Shown here: positions 40,461 to 51,303 of the stretch, one piece after another
Layout: the number at the start of each line of letters is the position of its first letter
Numbering within the stretch: position 1 is the stretch's first letter
Assembly (NCBI GenBank): GCA_963773765.1
Contig: CAVZCC010000005.1
Span: 248,001-312,000, forward strand
Source of the DNA: CAVZCC01 sp963773765
GTDB taxonomy: Bacteria > Actinomycetota > Acidimicrobiia > Acidimicrobiales > Microtrichaceae
Reading direction: 5' to 3'
Length of the DNA: 64,000 nt
Notes under the pieces: generated by a model
Told to the model about the DNA's origin: nothing
The model's database searches: none
The model's input: only the letters and a program-made list of their open reading frames with translations
Made by a program: the position numbers and the translations under genes

Positions 40461-41573
40461 TCAGCGGTCGGCCGGAGGCCGGGCCGTGGTGGTGGGCGCC
40501 GGGACCGGGCTCGCCGGTGGTGCGGTCGACCGGGGTGCGGTGGTCGACGCGGCGGCCCCGCCGCCGTAGAGGGCCTGGACCATGGGGAGCAGTTCCTCCA
40601 TGGACCGGTCCAGGCACTGCAGGCTGAGGTGCACGCCGTCACCGGCGTAGCACTTGACCGTCTTGCCGTCGTCGAAGGTGACGTAGGGCGAGAACGGTCC
40701 GTCGCCGCCCACCACCGACGCCAGGTCGAAGTACGACACCCAGGGACGGCTCGTCGCCTCCTCCTCGATGATGGAGTTCACGAGTGACACGGTCCGCTCG
40801 ATGTCGGCGTCGCCGACCCGGGGCTGTCCCACCCACACCAGTCGCCGCGACCCACCCTTGGCCAGGTCCATGATCCCCGCCACCCTCCGGCGGTACGCCT
40901 CGGTCCACTCCGGCGTGCCGTACTGGGCCACCACGGTGCCGTCCGGGTCCAGGACGGCCTGCGTGTCGTTGGCCCCCACCATGAACACCATCACCTCGGG
41001 ATCCAGCGTGGTGACCAGTTCCTTGGTCCGGGCGCCCCAGTTGAAGTAGTCGGAGCGGGTGAGGCCGGTGGCCACCTTGCCCTGCACGTCGACCGACAGC
41101 GCCGGGTCCTCCCCCGCCGCCACCTTCAGCCGGTCCCCCACACCGATGGCGGTCGAGTCACCCGCCACGACCACGCGGAGCGGATCCTCCGGGGTCGGCA
41201 CCCGCAGCGGCGGCACCGTGGTGGTGGTGGCCGACGGCGGCTCGGCCGACTCCGGCGGGAACTCGAAGTCCGCGTCTGCCTGCTGCAGCCCGAGCTGGTC
41301 GGCCGCCCAGTCGTAGGGCCGGTTGAGCGACAACAGGTTGGCCACGCGGTCGACGCTCCTGGACACGCCCAACGCCACGCTCCGCTGCCACCCCAACGGC
41401 ATGCCCTCCGCCGAGTCGACCAGGTTCCCGGACGCAAGGAACGCGAACACCACGATGGCCAGCAGCGTGCCCTTCCACGTCTGGTCGGCCGTCATGGTGT
41501 GGCGGACGCGGCGGCGCGGCGCGGTCGCCCGGGGTGCGGGACGGGTCTGCGGGGCGCGGGGTCGGGTGTCCAT
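40461..41573 (-). CDS. Membrane-anchored SGNH hydrolase-type protein (acetyltransferase partner)
   Basis: Protein of 370 aa. It starts at ATG 41573, 4 nt after the MBOAT stop. A cytoplasmic basic lead (PRATAPRRRVRH) and one span (LLAIVVFAFLASG) anchor it outside. SGNH blocks: VVVAGDSTAIGVGDRLKV (Ser), WGARTKELV, MVGANDTQAVLD (Asn) and AGDGVHLSLQC (Asp/His). Thr/Pro-rich linkers flank the domain on both sides (SATTTTVPPLRVPTP; TTAPRSTAPPASPVP). Paired with the MBOAT gene, it is probably the extracellular partner that places or removes O-acetyl groups on a cell-wall or exopolysaccharide glycan. Glycan unknown. Confidence 0.87.
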   Translation of the reverse strand: MDTRPRAPQTRPAPRATAPRRRVRHTMTADQTWKGTLLAIVVFAFLASGNLVDSAEGMPLGWQRSVALGVSRSVDRVANLLSLNRPYDWAADQLGLQQADADFEFPPESAEPPSATTTTVPPLRVPTPEDPLRVVVAGDSTAIGVGDRLKVAAGEDPALSVDVQGKVATGLTRSDYFNWGARTKELVTTLDPEVMVFMVGANDTQAVLDPDGTVVAQYGTPEWTEAYRRRVAGIMDLAKGGSRRLVWVGQPRVGDADIERTVSLVNSIIEEEATSRPWVSYFDLASVVGGDGPFSPYVTFDDGKTVKCYAGDGVHLSLQCLDRSMEELLPMVQALYGGGAAASTTAPRSTAPPASPVPAPTTTARPPADR

Positions 41574-41577
41574 GGCG

Positions 41578-43135
41578 TCAGAACTGGAAGTAGATGAACG
41601 GCGCGACCCCCTGGGGGCCGAGCAGGTTGATGACGACGAGCCACAGGCCCACACCCAGGCCGATGACGGCAGGGGGCAGGGACGAGACCCGGTACTCGAC
41701 GGCGTCCCCCACGCGACGGGGCACGAACTGGCCCACCATGCCCACGGCGATGGCCAGGAGGACCGTGGGGGTCACCAGCGTCCCGACGCCCCAGTTGGTG
41801 AGCAGGCCCATCAGGTAGGACAGCGCCGTCGGGAGATCGGCGGCCCGGAAGAACACCCACCCCACCGTGACGAAGGTGAAGACCCGCAGCCGGGCCAGCC
41901 ACCGGTTCGGCTCGACCCGCGTCACCGGCCGGGCCAGGACCGCGGTCGTCTCCTCGGTTCGCACGGCCTGGCCGGGGGCGGGGGCTTCCCGTGCCGGCCC
42001 GCCCGGGGCCGGGCTCGGGTCCTCTCCGGGGTCGTCGACCGGCCGCCGCAGGTCGATGAGGCGGCGTCGGGGGGAGGGCGGCCGCTCCTTCCACCAGCGC
42101 TCCGCCGCCAGGCCGAACCCGTGGTAGAAGCCCCAGATCACGAAGGTCCAGTTGGCGCCGTGCCACAGCCCACCGATGGCCATGGTGGCGACCAGGTTGC
42201 GCATCTCCGCCCGCTCGCCGCCCCGGTTGCCCCCGAGCGGGATGTAGACGTAGTCCCGCAGCCAGCGCGAGAGGGTCATGTGCCAGCGCCGCCAGAACTC
42301 CTGGATCGACGTGGCCGAGTACGGCTGGTCGAAGTTGTCCGGGAACTTGATGCCCATCATGAGCGCGATCCCGATGGCGATGTCGGTGTAGCCGGAGAAG
42401 TCGGCGTAGATCTGCACCGCATAGGCCACGGCCCCCACCGCGAGCTCCCAGTTGGTCGACTGGCCGGGGGCCAGGAACACCGGGTCGACGATGGCGGTGC
42501 CCAGGTAGTTGGCGATCACCACCTTCTTGAACAGGCCGCGGCAGATGAGGCGGGCGGCGCGGGTGGTGTCGATGGCGTCCGGGTTGCGCAGGCGCCTCAA
42601 CTGGGGGGCGAACTCCGAGACCGCGCACGATGGGACCGGCCACCAGGTGGGGGAAGAACGACAGGTAGACGGCGAAGTCCAGCAGCGGGATCGGTTCCTG
42701 CTCCTGGCGGTACACGTCCACCAGGTAGCTGATGGCGCAGAACGTGAAGAACGAGATGCCGATGGGCAGCACGACCTTGACCAGGATGGCCGTCGGCGCC
42801 ATGCCGAACGGCTCCAGCGCGGCCAGGAGCGAGTCGACGAAGAAGCCGTAGTACTTGAAGAACCCGAGCAGGATGACGTTGGCCGCCACGCCCAGGGCCA
42901 TCCAGGTGCGGGCGCCCCGGTCCGAGCGGGACCGGTGGATGGCGTGGACGAACAGGTGGTTGCCCACCGTTGATCCGGCCAGGAGGAGGCAGAACACCGG
43001 GTCCCACCACCCGTAGAACACGTAGCTGGAGGCCAGGACGAAGAGTCGCCACTGCAGCGGTCGGTCGTTGAGGCGCCACGAGACGCCGAGCACCACCACG
43101 AAGAACAACGCGAACGTCATGGTGGGGAACAGCAC
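41578..43135 (-). CDS. MBOAT-family O-acyltransferase (one apparent frameshift)
   Basis: Multi-span membrane acyltransferase of 518 aa after correction, of the AlgI/PatA type that moves acyl groups across the membrane. LFPTMTFALFFVVVLGVSW is the usual start; GTG 43135 is chosen with it, GAGGAG lying 11 nt upstream. FFKYYGFFVDSLLAA, ISFFTFCAISYLVDVYR, FFPHLVAGPIVR, YADFSGYTDIAIGIALMMG, FWRRWHMTLSRWLRDYVYIP, GGLWHGANWTFVIWG (catalytic His) follow. Near 42610 a surplus G breaks the frame; the other frame resumes with SEFAPQLRRLRNPDA. A 60-residue Pro-rich insertion (GEDPSPAPGGPAREAP) is unusual. Likely operon with the SGNH gene. Confidence 0.87.
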
Positions 43136-43339
43136 GGGCCCGGTCGCTCCTCGGGTCGGCGGACGGCACCATTCAAGTGCACACGGCCCCGCCGGCAGCG
43201 TTCCATGGTGGCCCGCGGGATCGTTCGGGCCAAAACACCCGAACGTCGGCCGCGGGCGAACGGGGCCGGTATAGGGTCGGGCCGGGACCGATCCGGCGGG
43301 GGCCGGACATCGGGGGGTGAGCGGTCCCGGGGGGAAGGC

Positions 43340-44818
43340 ATGGACGGGCGAGCCCGGACGAACCGCACGCGCTCGGCGCGGATGGTGCTGGTGGTGGTCG
43401 CCGCGTGCGCCTTCGTGCTGGCCGGCCAGCGGCCCGGCGCGGCGGCAGGGTTCAACACCGGTGACGCCCAGGCGACGGCGGACACCTTCGCCCTCAACGT
43501 GAAGGCTGCGAACGCCACCATCGGCTTCACCTACGGCCGGTCCATCGCCCAGTACCAGGACCGGACCGGCTCCGCCGAGGGCCGGGCCCTGGACCTGGGC
43601 GCGCTGCCCACCCTGTTCGGCGGCGAGCAGTGCGACGGCTCGGCCCCGCTGATCAACCCTGCGACCGTGCCTCCCCTGACCCGGGCCGACTCCACCGACG
43701 CGGGCTCGGACCGGTCCCGCCGGACCCAGGCGTTCCTGCCCGGTCTCAACGGCGGTCCACCAGGCGATCCCGTGGGCTTCCAGGACGCCACGGCCACGCC
43801 ACTCCCGGCGTCCCGGGCGGTGACCGAGTCCGTGCCTGCGGACGTGTTCCTGGTGGCCGTGGACGGAGGCCGCACCGAGGTGACCTCCCGGCTGGAGGGC
43901 CAGGTCCGGGAGGCCCGTGCCGTGTCCACCGCAGACCAGCTGCGCGTCTTCGGCGGTCTGTTCACCTTCGACGCCCCCCGCTGGGAGGCCACCGCCCGCA
44001 GCGGTGAGCGGACCACCGCGGAGGGGTCGTTCACCTTCGAGCGGGCCACGGTGCTGGGCATCCCCCGCTCCGCGCCCGATGCACTGGCCGACCTGGCCGG
44101 ATTCAAGGCCGGCCTGGAGGAGTTGCTGGCTCCACTGGGCGTGCGGCTGGAGCTCCCCCAGGTCCAGGTCCGCGACGACGGCGTCCGGGTCACCCCCATG
44201 GCGTTCCGCATCGTGGATCCGCCGTTCGGGACCCAGGTGCTGGTCCCGTTCCTGGGCCAGGTCGACCCCCTGGTCCAGGCCCTGCGCCAGCAGGCCGTCC
44301 GCGACGACTGCAAGAACGAGACCGTCCTGACCGTGCTGGACATCCTGCTGGGCGTGCTGGGGGGATCGGGGGCGGTGGAGGTCCTGGCCGGTGGGGTCGA
44401 CGCTGCCACCCACGACGTGGACTACTCGGTTCCACCGCCGGAACCGGCCGGCGACGCGCCGTCGGACCAGGCCGGATCGCCGCCGGTGGCGTTCGCACCC
44501 GACGCACTCGCCTTCGACGACCTGGGCCAGTTCGACCCGTCGATGACGGACCTGGGGGCGACGCCGCTCGACGAGGGCACCTTCACCGACCTGGGCCTGG
44601 ACGCCACCACGGGCGCCGCGCCCGACGCCGCCGTGGCCGGTGCCGGCACCGGCCGGGCCACCGACCAGGTGCTGCCGTCGGCCGCACTGAGCCGGTTCGA
44701 GGACGGCGCGGCGGGTCGGGCCGCGGTGGTCGTCGGCGTGACGGCCCTCCTGGCCGCGCTCGGGTTGTCCACCGGTGACCGGTTCGTCGGACGACGGACA
44801 CGAAGGAGGATTCCGTGA
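43340..44818 (+). CDS. Secreted, membrane-anchored protein of unknown function linked to the ABC transporter
   Basis: Protein of 492 aa. ATG 43340 follows GGGGAAGG. Signal peptide: MVLVVVAACAFVLAGQRPG with cleavage near AAAGF. The exported part (residues 30-450) is beta-rich and acidic, with one Cys in GGEQCDGSAP and one in VRDDCKNETV. The C-terminus has a span (AAVVVGVTALLAALGL) and RRTRRR, so it is anchored. I recognise no domain. Its stop overlaps the start of the binding-protein gene (GTGA) and they share a strong ribosome site, so it is probably made with the transporter. A divergent promoter region of 204 nt separates it from the MBOAT gene and holds a TATAGGG stretch at about 43270. 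Confidence 0.65.
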   Translation: MDGRARTNRTRSARMVLVVVAACAFVLAGQRPGAAAGFNTGDAQATADTFALNVKAANATIGFTYGRSIAQYQDRTGSAEGRALDLGALPTLFGGEQCDGSAPLINPATVPPLTRADSTDAGSDRSRRTQAFLPGLNGGPPGDPVGFQDATATPLPASRAVTESVPADVFLVAVDGGRTEVTSRLEGQVREARAVSTADQLRVFGGLFTFDAPRWEATARSGERTTAEGSFTFERATVLGIPRSAPDALADLAGFKAGLEELLAPLGVRLELPQVQVRDDGVRVTPMAFRIVDPPFGTQVLVPFLGQVDPLVQALRQQAVRDDCKNETVLTVLDILLGVLGGSGAVEVLAGGVDAATHDVDYSVPPPEPAGDAPSDQAGSPPVAFAPDALAFDDLGQFDPSMTDLGATPLDEGTFTDLGLDATTGAAPDAAVAGAGTGRATDQVLPSAALSRFEDGAAGRAAVVVGVTALLAALGLSTGDRFVGRRTRRRIP

Positions 44819-46536
44819 GCGACCAGTCACCGGGAGGGACGCCGGCCCGCGACCGGCTGTTCCGCGGGTACGGACCCCTCATCGGGTTCGCGGCGATGTT
44901 CCTGGCCGTCGCGGTGCTGGTCCCGAGCCAGCAGCGCGAGGTACGGGTCGAGTCCGCCGGCGACGCATCGTCCGCGGAGGCGACGGGCGGTGGGGAGGAG
45001 CTGGACGCGTCGGTGGCGGGTGCCACCGAGACCGTGTCCGGGGCCGACGCCGCGGCCGCGGCCGACCCGGGTGCGGCCGCGGCGTCCGGCACCGGTGGGG
45101 GCGGGACCGGCACGGGCGGGGCTGCGGGCGCCAAGGGCGGAGCCGGGGCCGCGGGCCGGCCCACCCTGGCCGGGTGCGGGCAGGCCCAGGTGCCGGGGGA
45201 CCCCTACTCCCCCGTGTGCGTCCAGTTCAGCGGCGCGAACGGTGGCGCCACCAGCCGCGGCGTCAGCGGCGATGCCGTCACCGTCTCGGTGCGCATCGAG
45301 GGGTTCTCCAACGGGATCCTCGACGCCGTGTCCCGGGTGGCCAACGCGAAGATCCCGACCGAGAGCCCGGAGGTCATCGCCCGGACCCTGACCGGCCTGG
45401 TGGAGTACTTCAACAAGCGGTTCCAGTTCTACGGCCGCAAGCTCAAGCTGGTCATCTACAACGGCAAGGGCGACGTGCTCAAGGAGACCACGGGCGGCGG
45501 CCAGGAGGGGGCCCAGGCCGACGCACTCAAGGTGGCCCAGGAGATCCAGGCCTTTGCCGACGTGTCCGCGGTGAGCCCGGTGTACGCCGACGCGCTGGCG
45601 TCCAAGCAGGTGGTGAACATCGGCGTGCCGTTCACCTCACGGGAGTGGATGAGCCAGCGTCGGCCCTACTCCTGGAGCCAGTTCACCGACTGCTCCACCG
45701 TGGTGGAGAGCGTCGCCAGCTACTACGCCACGAAGATGGCCGGCCAGCCCGCGGCACTGGCCGGCGGCGACCTGAAGGGCCAGCCCCGGCGCAGCGCCAT
45801 CATCGCCCCGGAGAACTCGTGGTACCAGGAGTGCGTCAACGCCGGCATCGGGATCCTGCAGAAGGCGGGCAAGGACGGCGACCTGGTCGACTCAACGCCA
45901 AGTACCAGATCGACATCCCGCGGATGTCCGGCCAGGCCGACACGCTGATCCGCCAGCTCAAGGACAAGCAGGCCACCACCGTGATCTGCGGCTGTGACCC
46001 GCTGATCATGACCTTCCTCACCGCCAAGGCCAAGGAGCAGGGCTACTCCCCGGAGTGGGTCGTGACCGGGGTCGCGCTGGTGGACAACGACCTGATCGGC
46101 CAGATCCTGCAGCCCGACCAGTGGAGCCGTGCCTTCGGGGTCTCGTTCGCCGGTCCACCCCAGGCCGCGGGCCAGGGGCTGGGCTACCGGGCCTACAAGT
46201 CGGTGCGGCCCGACGAGCCGTCCATCGGGGTGGAGCTCATCTACAACCAGCTCTACCTGCTGGCCATCGGCGTGCAGGGGGCGGGTCCCAACCTGAACCC
46301 GCAGTCGTTCGAGAAGGCCATGTTCGACTACCCGCGCCGCACCGGGCCCGTCCGGCACCTGGGGATTCGCGCCCGGCGACTACACCACCTCGGACGACGC
46401 CCGTGAGGTGTTCTGGAACCCCGGGGCCGCCTCCATCCAGACCCGCAGCGCCGGGACCTACCAGGACCCCAACGGTGGCGCCCGCTACCCCATCGGGAAG
46501 TGGCCGGCCACGCCGCCGCGGTCGGCGGCCGGGTGA
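44815..46536 (+). CDS. Branched-chain amino-acid-type ABC substrate-binding protein (two apparent frameshifts)
   Basis: Periplasmic-binding-protein-like domain (type 1), 573 aa after correction, longer than the usual 380-400 because of an N-terminal span (GYGPLIGFAAMFLAVAVLV) and a 90-residue Ala/Gly linker (residues 50-140). GTG 44815 follows AAGGAGGA. Core segments include YFNKRFQFYGRKLKLVIYNG, VYADALASKQVVNIGVPF, NSWYQECVNAGIGILQKAG, MSGQADTLIRQLKDKQATTV and FLTAKAKEQGYSPEWVVTGV. One deletion near 45893 (GACTCAAC for GACCTCAAC) and one insertion near 46357 break the frame; the other frames resume in register. It is anchored by a helix, not a lipid Cys. It overlaps the transporter gene (TGATG). 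Confidence 0.85.
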
Positions 46537-49500
46537 TGACGACGCCGGGGTCCCCGCCTGCGGAGGAGACGCCGGCCCCGCCGTCCGACGGCGCCGGGAC
46601 CCCGGATCCGCGCACCTGGTCGGCGCTGCCCCCGTGGGCCCGCGCCGCGGTGTGGACCGCGGGTCGCCCTGGTGGTGTGGGCGGTGGCCGCCGTGGCGCT
46701 GCCCAACGGCGCGCCGCCCGGCAACGTGCTGGCCGGCGCCATCCTCGGCTCGGCCACCGGGCTCACCTCCGTCGGCCTCATCCTGATCTGGCGGGCCAAC
46801 CGGGTCATCAACTTCGCCAACGGCGCGATGGCCGGCGTGGCCGGGTTGACCGCCGTGCACCTGTTCCTGAGCTGGGGCTGGCCCTACGCGGTCACCCTGG
46901 TGCTGGCGCCCCTCCTGGGCCTGGGGGTGGGCGCGCTGGTGGAGGTGGCGGTGGTGCGCCGGTTCGCCGATGCGCCCCGGCTGGTGCTGACCGTCGCCAC
47001 CATCGGCCTGGCCCAGGTCCTGGGCGGGATCGAGCTGCTCATCCCCCAGAAGCTGTTCGGAGCCGACGGCCTGGTGCTGGGCGCGTTCGAGACGCCGCTC
47101 AGCTCGCTGTCGTTCGAGGTGGGCCCGGCGCTCATCACCGGCAACCACCTGCTGGCGGTGGCGGTCGTGCCCGTCGTGGTCGGGGCGCTGGCCTGGTTCC
47201 TGCGTCGGTCCCTGGCCGGCACCGCCATCCGGGCCGCGGCGGAGAACACCGACCGGGCCCGCCTGCTGGGGGTACCGGTGCGGAACCTCACCACGATCGT
47301 GTGGGCCCTGGCCGGAGGCCTGGCCGCCCTCACCTTCGTGCTCAAGGCCCCGTTCCTGGGCGCGTCGCCCTCCGCCGCGGCCGGGCCCGCCGTGCTCCTG
47401 CCCGCGCTGGCCGCCGCCATCGTCGCCCGCATGGAGTCGCTGCCGGTCGCCTTCGTGGCCGCCGTCGGCCTGGGGGTGATGGAGGAGCTGGTCCGCTGGA
47501 ACTCCGACGTCCCGGCGCTGGTGGACGTCGCCCTCCTGGTGGTCATCCTGGTGGCGTTGCTGACCGGTGAGGGTCGCCGGTCACGGGCCCATGACGCCGA
47601 CGGCGGCTGGCGCAACGCGGACCTGGTCCGGGGCCTGGTCCCTGCGGTGGCCGGCCTCCCGTTGGTCCGGTGGGCCCGGCGGGCCGGGCTGGCCCTGCTC
47701 GTGGCAGCGGCGGTGGTGCTGCCCCTGGCACTCGGTCCCAGCGACGCGTTCTCCGTGTCGGTCATGTGCATCTGGGCCATCGTCGCGGTCAGCCTGGTGG
47801 TCCTCACGGGCTGGGCGGGCCAGATCAGCCTGGGCCAGTTCGCGATCGTGGGCGCGGGCGCCATCGTGGCCGGCAACCTGGTGGCCCGCTGGAACGTGGA
47901 CCTGTTCATCACGCTGGCCGTGGCCACCGCCACCGGCGCGGTGGTGGCGGTGCTGTTGGGCATCCCGGCGCTGCGCATCAAGGGACCGTTCCTGGCCGTG
48001 GTGACCCTGGCCTTCGCCGTGGTGCTGGACGGGTACGTCCTCAACCCCAACGTCTTCCCCGAGCTCATCCCCCAGAGCGTGGTGCGGCCGCTGCTGTGGG
48101 GACGGCTGGACCTGGAGGACGAGCGGACCATGCTGTGGTTCTGCCTGGCCACCCTGGCCCTGTGCGTGGCCCTGGCCCGGGGCGTGCGGCGATCACGGTC
48201 CGGGCGGTTGATGATCGCGTCGCGGGACAACCGCAAGGCCGCGGAGGCGGCGTCGGTGCCGAGCCGGTGGTCCACCCTGTCCGCGTTCGTCTTCTCCGGT
48301 GCCCTGGCCGGCCTGGCCGGCGGCCTGCACGTGCTGCTGCTGCACGGGGCGCGTGCCGGCTCGTACCAGGTGGTGCAGTCCGTCGAGGTGTTCTCCGGCG
48401 CCACCATCGGCGGCCTCGGCTCCCTGGGTGGCGCGGCTGCGGGCGCGGCCGGACTGCGGGGCGCCCAGGACCTGGACGCCACCATCCGCCTGGTCGGCGC
48501 CGGTGTGGGGGTGCTCGTCGTGTTGTGGGTGGTGCCGGCAGGCCTGGCCGGCGTGGCGGCCCGGTTGCGCGACCTCCTGGCCCGGCCGGTGGCGGCCCGG
48601 GCCGGGATGGACCTGGAGGGCCAACCACTGCGGGCCGGCGCCGACACCGCCCCTGCCGTGACCGCGGCGCCGGCGGTCCCGGCCGGCCCGCCGCCGTTCG
48701 TGGGGACCGTGGCGGTGCCGATGTGGCAGCGGCCCGAGCCGGTGCTGCGGGCCACCGGCGTGGACGTCAGCTACGGCCAGCTGCAGGTCCTGTTCGGGGT
48801 GGACCTGGAGGTGCAACAGGGGGAGGTGGTCGCGCTGCTCGGCACCAACGGCGCCGGCAAGTCGACCATCCTGCGGGCCATCTGCGGCCTGTCCGGATCG
48901 ACGGGCACGATCACCCTGGGCGACCGCCGGATCTCGGGACGGCCCGCCGAGCAGATCGTCCGGGACGGCATCGCCCTCATGCCCGGCGGCAAGGCGGTGT
49001 TCCCGACGCTGTCGGTGGCGGACCACCTCCGCCTGTCGTGCTGGACCTTCCGCGGCGACGCCCCCCGCATGGCCGCGTCCCTGTCCGAGGTGCACCGCCT
49101 CTTCCCCATCCTGGCCGAGCGGCGCACCCAACTGGCCGGCGACCTCTCCGGCGGCGAGCAGCAGCAGCTGGCGCTGGCCATGACCCTGCTGCTGCGGCCC
49201 AAGGTGCTGCTGATCGACGAGCTGTCGTTGGGCCTGGCACCCCTGGTGGTGGCGTCACTGTGCGACGTGGTGCGCCAGCTCAACCGCCGGGGCATGACCA
49301 TCGTGGTGGTGGAGCAGTCGGTGAACGTGGCCCTCACCCTGGCGGAGCGGGCGGTCTTCATGGAGAAGGGCACGGTTCGGTTCGAGGGACCGACCAGGGA
49401 GCTGCTGGACCGGCCGGACCTCCTCCGGTCGGTGTTCATCGACGGTGCCACGGCCACGGGACCATCGGGCGAGGGTGACGGCACCGCGGACGACGATCGC

Positions 49501-50398
49501 GAGGATGGGGCCGGGGACGAGCGGGCCATCGCCGCCATCGACCTCACGGCACTGGGGTCCCCGGGTGCCGGTCCCGAGCCGCGCCCCGGGGCCGACCCGG
49601 TGCTGGTCTGCGCGGACGTGACCAAGCGCTTCGGCGGGGTCCAGGCCCTGAGCCACGTCGACCTGTCGGTCGCCCCCGGGGAGATCGTGGGCCTGATCGG
49701 CCAGAACGGGGCGGGCAAGACCACGCTCATGGACTGCGTCTCGGGGTTCCACCAGGTGGACGGCGGCACCATCACCTTCCGGGGGGTGGACGTGACGGCA
49801 TGGGCGCCCTTCGAACGGGCCCGGGGGCGCATGGGACGCACGTTCCAGGAGGCGCGCCTGTTCCCGTCGCTGACCGTTTCGGAGACGCTGTCGGTGGCCT
49901 GCGAGCGCACGGTGGCCAACCGCTCGCTCATCGCGGACGCCACGCGGCTGCCGGCCTCCTACCTGGCCGAGGACCAGACGCAGGCCCGCGTCGGGGACCT
50001 GGTCGACCTCCTGGGCCTGGGCCGCTACGCCCACACGCCCACCTCCGCCCTGTCCACCGGCACCCGCCGGATCGTGGAGCTGGGCTGCCTCCTGGCCGAG
50101 GACCCGGTGCTGATGCTGCTGGACGAGCCGTCCGCGGGCGTGGCCCAGCGGGAGACCGAGGCGCTGGGCCCGCTGCTCGGGCGCATCCGCGACCACACCG
50201 GCGCCGCGCTGCGTGATCATCGAGCACGACATGCCCCTCCTTGCCGGGCTGTGCGACCGGCTGGTGGCCATGGAGCTGGGCAGTGTCCTGGTGGAGGGGA
50301 CGCCGGCCGACGTGCTGGAGCACCCCGCCGTGGTCGCGTCCTACCTGGGGACCGACGCCGCCGCCATCAACCGGTCCGGCGCCGCCTTCACCGGCTGA
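46536..50398 (+). CDS. Fused LivH-LivM-LivF-LivG-type ABC transporter (two apparent frameshifts)
   Basis: One reading frame encodes a whole inner-membrane and ATPase complex, 1286 aa after correction. About residues 50-345 are a LivH-like permease (GLILIWRANRVINFANGAMA), 380-690 a LivM-like permease (VVLTGWAGQISLGQFAIVGA), 730-970 a LivF-like ATPase (Walker A LLGTNGAGKST, LSGGEQQQLALA, VLLIDELSLGL) and 1015-1285 a LivG-like ATPase (LIGQNGAGKTT, signature LSTGTRRI, Walker B VLMLLDEPSAGV). No stop lies between the domains from 46672 to 50212. A surplus base near 46663 separates the start ATG 46536 (overlapping the binding protein stop) from the main frame; another near 50211 precedes IIEHDMPLLAGLCDRL. 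The substrate (amino acid, amide, urea or acid) is unknown. Confidence 0.85.
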
Positions 50399-50516
50399 CG
50401 CCCGGCGCCGCTGATGACCCCGGAACCGGGGTGGAGGACGGATCGGCGTTACGATCACCGACGGGGGGACGTGGCGTGACCCGGCGGGATGCTGCCCACC
50501 ACGGAGGTGCCGTCCA

Positions 50517-51233
50517 ATGGCAGACGAGACGAAGGTCGACGAGGTCGGAGACGGCGTCTACCGCCTCTCGACCTGGCTGGAGCAGGCGGGGTTGGTGTTC
50601 AACCAGTACCTGCTCGATGCGGAGGAACCGCTGTTGTTCCACACCGGCCAGCGGGCGCTGTTCCCGGACGTCTCGGCCGCGGTGGCGTCGGTGGTTCCAC
50701 TCGACCGGCTGCGCTGGATCTCGTTCGGGCACCTGGAGTCCGATGAGTGCGGGGCGATGAACGAGTTCCTCGCCGCGGCTCCCAACGCGCAGGTGGTGGG
50801 CTCGCACCTGGCCAACATCCTGTCGCTGTTCGACCTGTGTGACCGGCCGCCGCACTCCATGGGTGACGGCGAGGTGCTGGACCTCGGCGGCAAGCGGGTG
50901 CGGATGCTCGACACGCCGCACGTCCCCCATGGCTGGGACGCCCACCTGCTCCTCGAGGAGGAGACGCACACGCTGCTGTGCGGCGACCTGTTCACGTCGA
51001 CGGGCCGGGTTCCGGCCACGACCGACGGCGACATCGTCGGCCCGGCCGTCGCCGCGGAGGACCTCTTCGGCGCCACCTGCCTCACCCCGGCCACCGCGCC
51101 GACCATCCGCACGCTGGCGGACCTCGACGCCGGGACGCTCTGCCTCATGCACGGTCCCGCGTTCACCGGCGACTGCGCGGCGGCCCTGGGTGAACTGGCG
51201 GACGACTACGCCCGCCGCCTGGCCGACGCCTGA
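50517..51233 (+). CDS. ODP-family metallo-beta-lactamase-fold di-iron protein
   Basis: Protein of 238 aa with the ODP branch of the MBL fold, as in the oxygen- or nitric-oxide-reducing flavodiiron proteins. Metal ligands are visible as H72-x-E74-x-D76 in GHLESDECGA, a His in TPHVPHGWD, Asp in LLCGDLFTS and His in MHGPAF. There is no C-terminal flavodoxin domain and no nearby flavodoxin, so it lacks the electron donor of FprA-type enzymes. ATG 50517 follows GGAGG by about 10 nt. It may sense or reduce O2 or NO with a separate donor. Monocistronic. Confidence 0.8.
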   Translation: MADETKVDEVGDGVYRLSTWLEQAGLVFNQYLLDAEEPLLFHTGQRALFPDVSAAVASVVPLDRLRWISFGHLESDECGAMNEFLAAAPNAQVVGSHLANILSLFDLCDRPPHSMGDGEVLDLGGKRVRMLDTPHVPHGWDAHLLLEEETHTLLCGDLFTSTGRVPATTDGDIVGPAVAAEDLFGATCLTPATAPTIRTLADLDAGTLCLMHGPAFTGDCAAALGELADDYARRLADA

Positions 51234-51251
51234 ACGCCAGCGGACCGCGAA

Positions 51252-51292
51252 CTTGTAGGAATCCGACCCCTCACCGGTCGGATCCCCACAAG
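51252..51292. terminator. Bidirectional hairpin terminator between ODP and SnoaL genes
   Basis: CTTGT/ACAAG closes the stem, and 8-bp arms ATCCGACC and GGTCGGAT pair perfectly inside. It lies in the 70-nt gap between two convergent genes, so it can end both transcripts. Confidence 0.7.
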
Positions 51293-51303
51293 AACGCTGT
51301 GGG

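Noticed and set aside
41492..44830. An open frame of 1112 codons on the minus strand spanning the MBOAT gene and beyond
   Set aside because: Only its middle part (about 42610-43120) is the MBOAT N-terminal half. The rest lies antisense to the secreted protein gene and is an artefact of GC-rich codon structure.
46884..48755. A 623-codon open frame antisense to the Liv fusion
   Set aside because: Composition is Arg/Ser/Thr/Pro shadow of the Ala/Val/Leu-rich permease frame; no start context or motifs.
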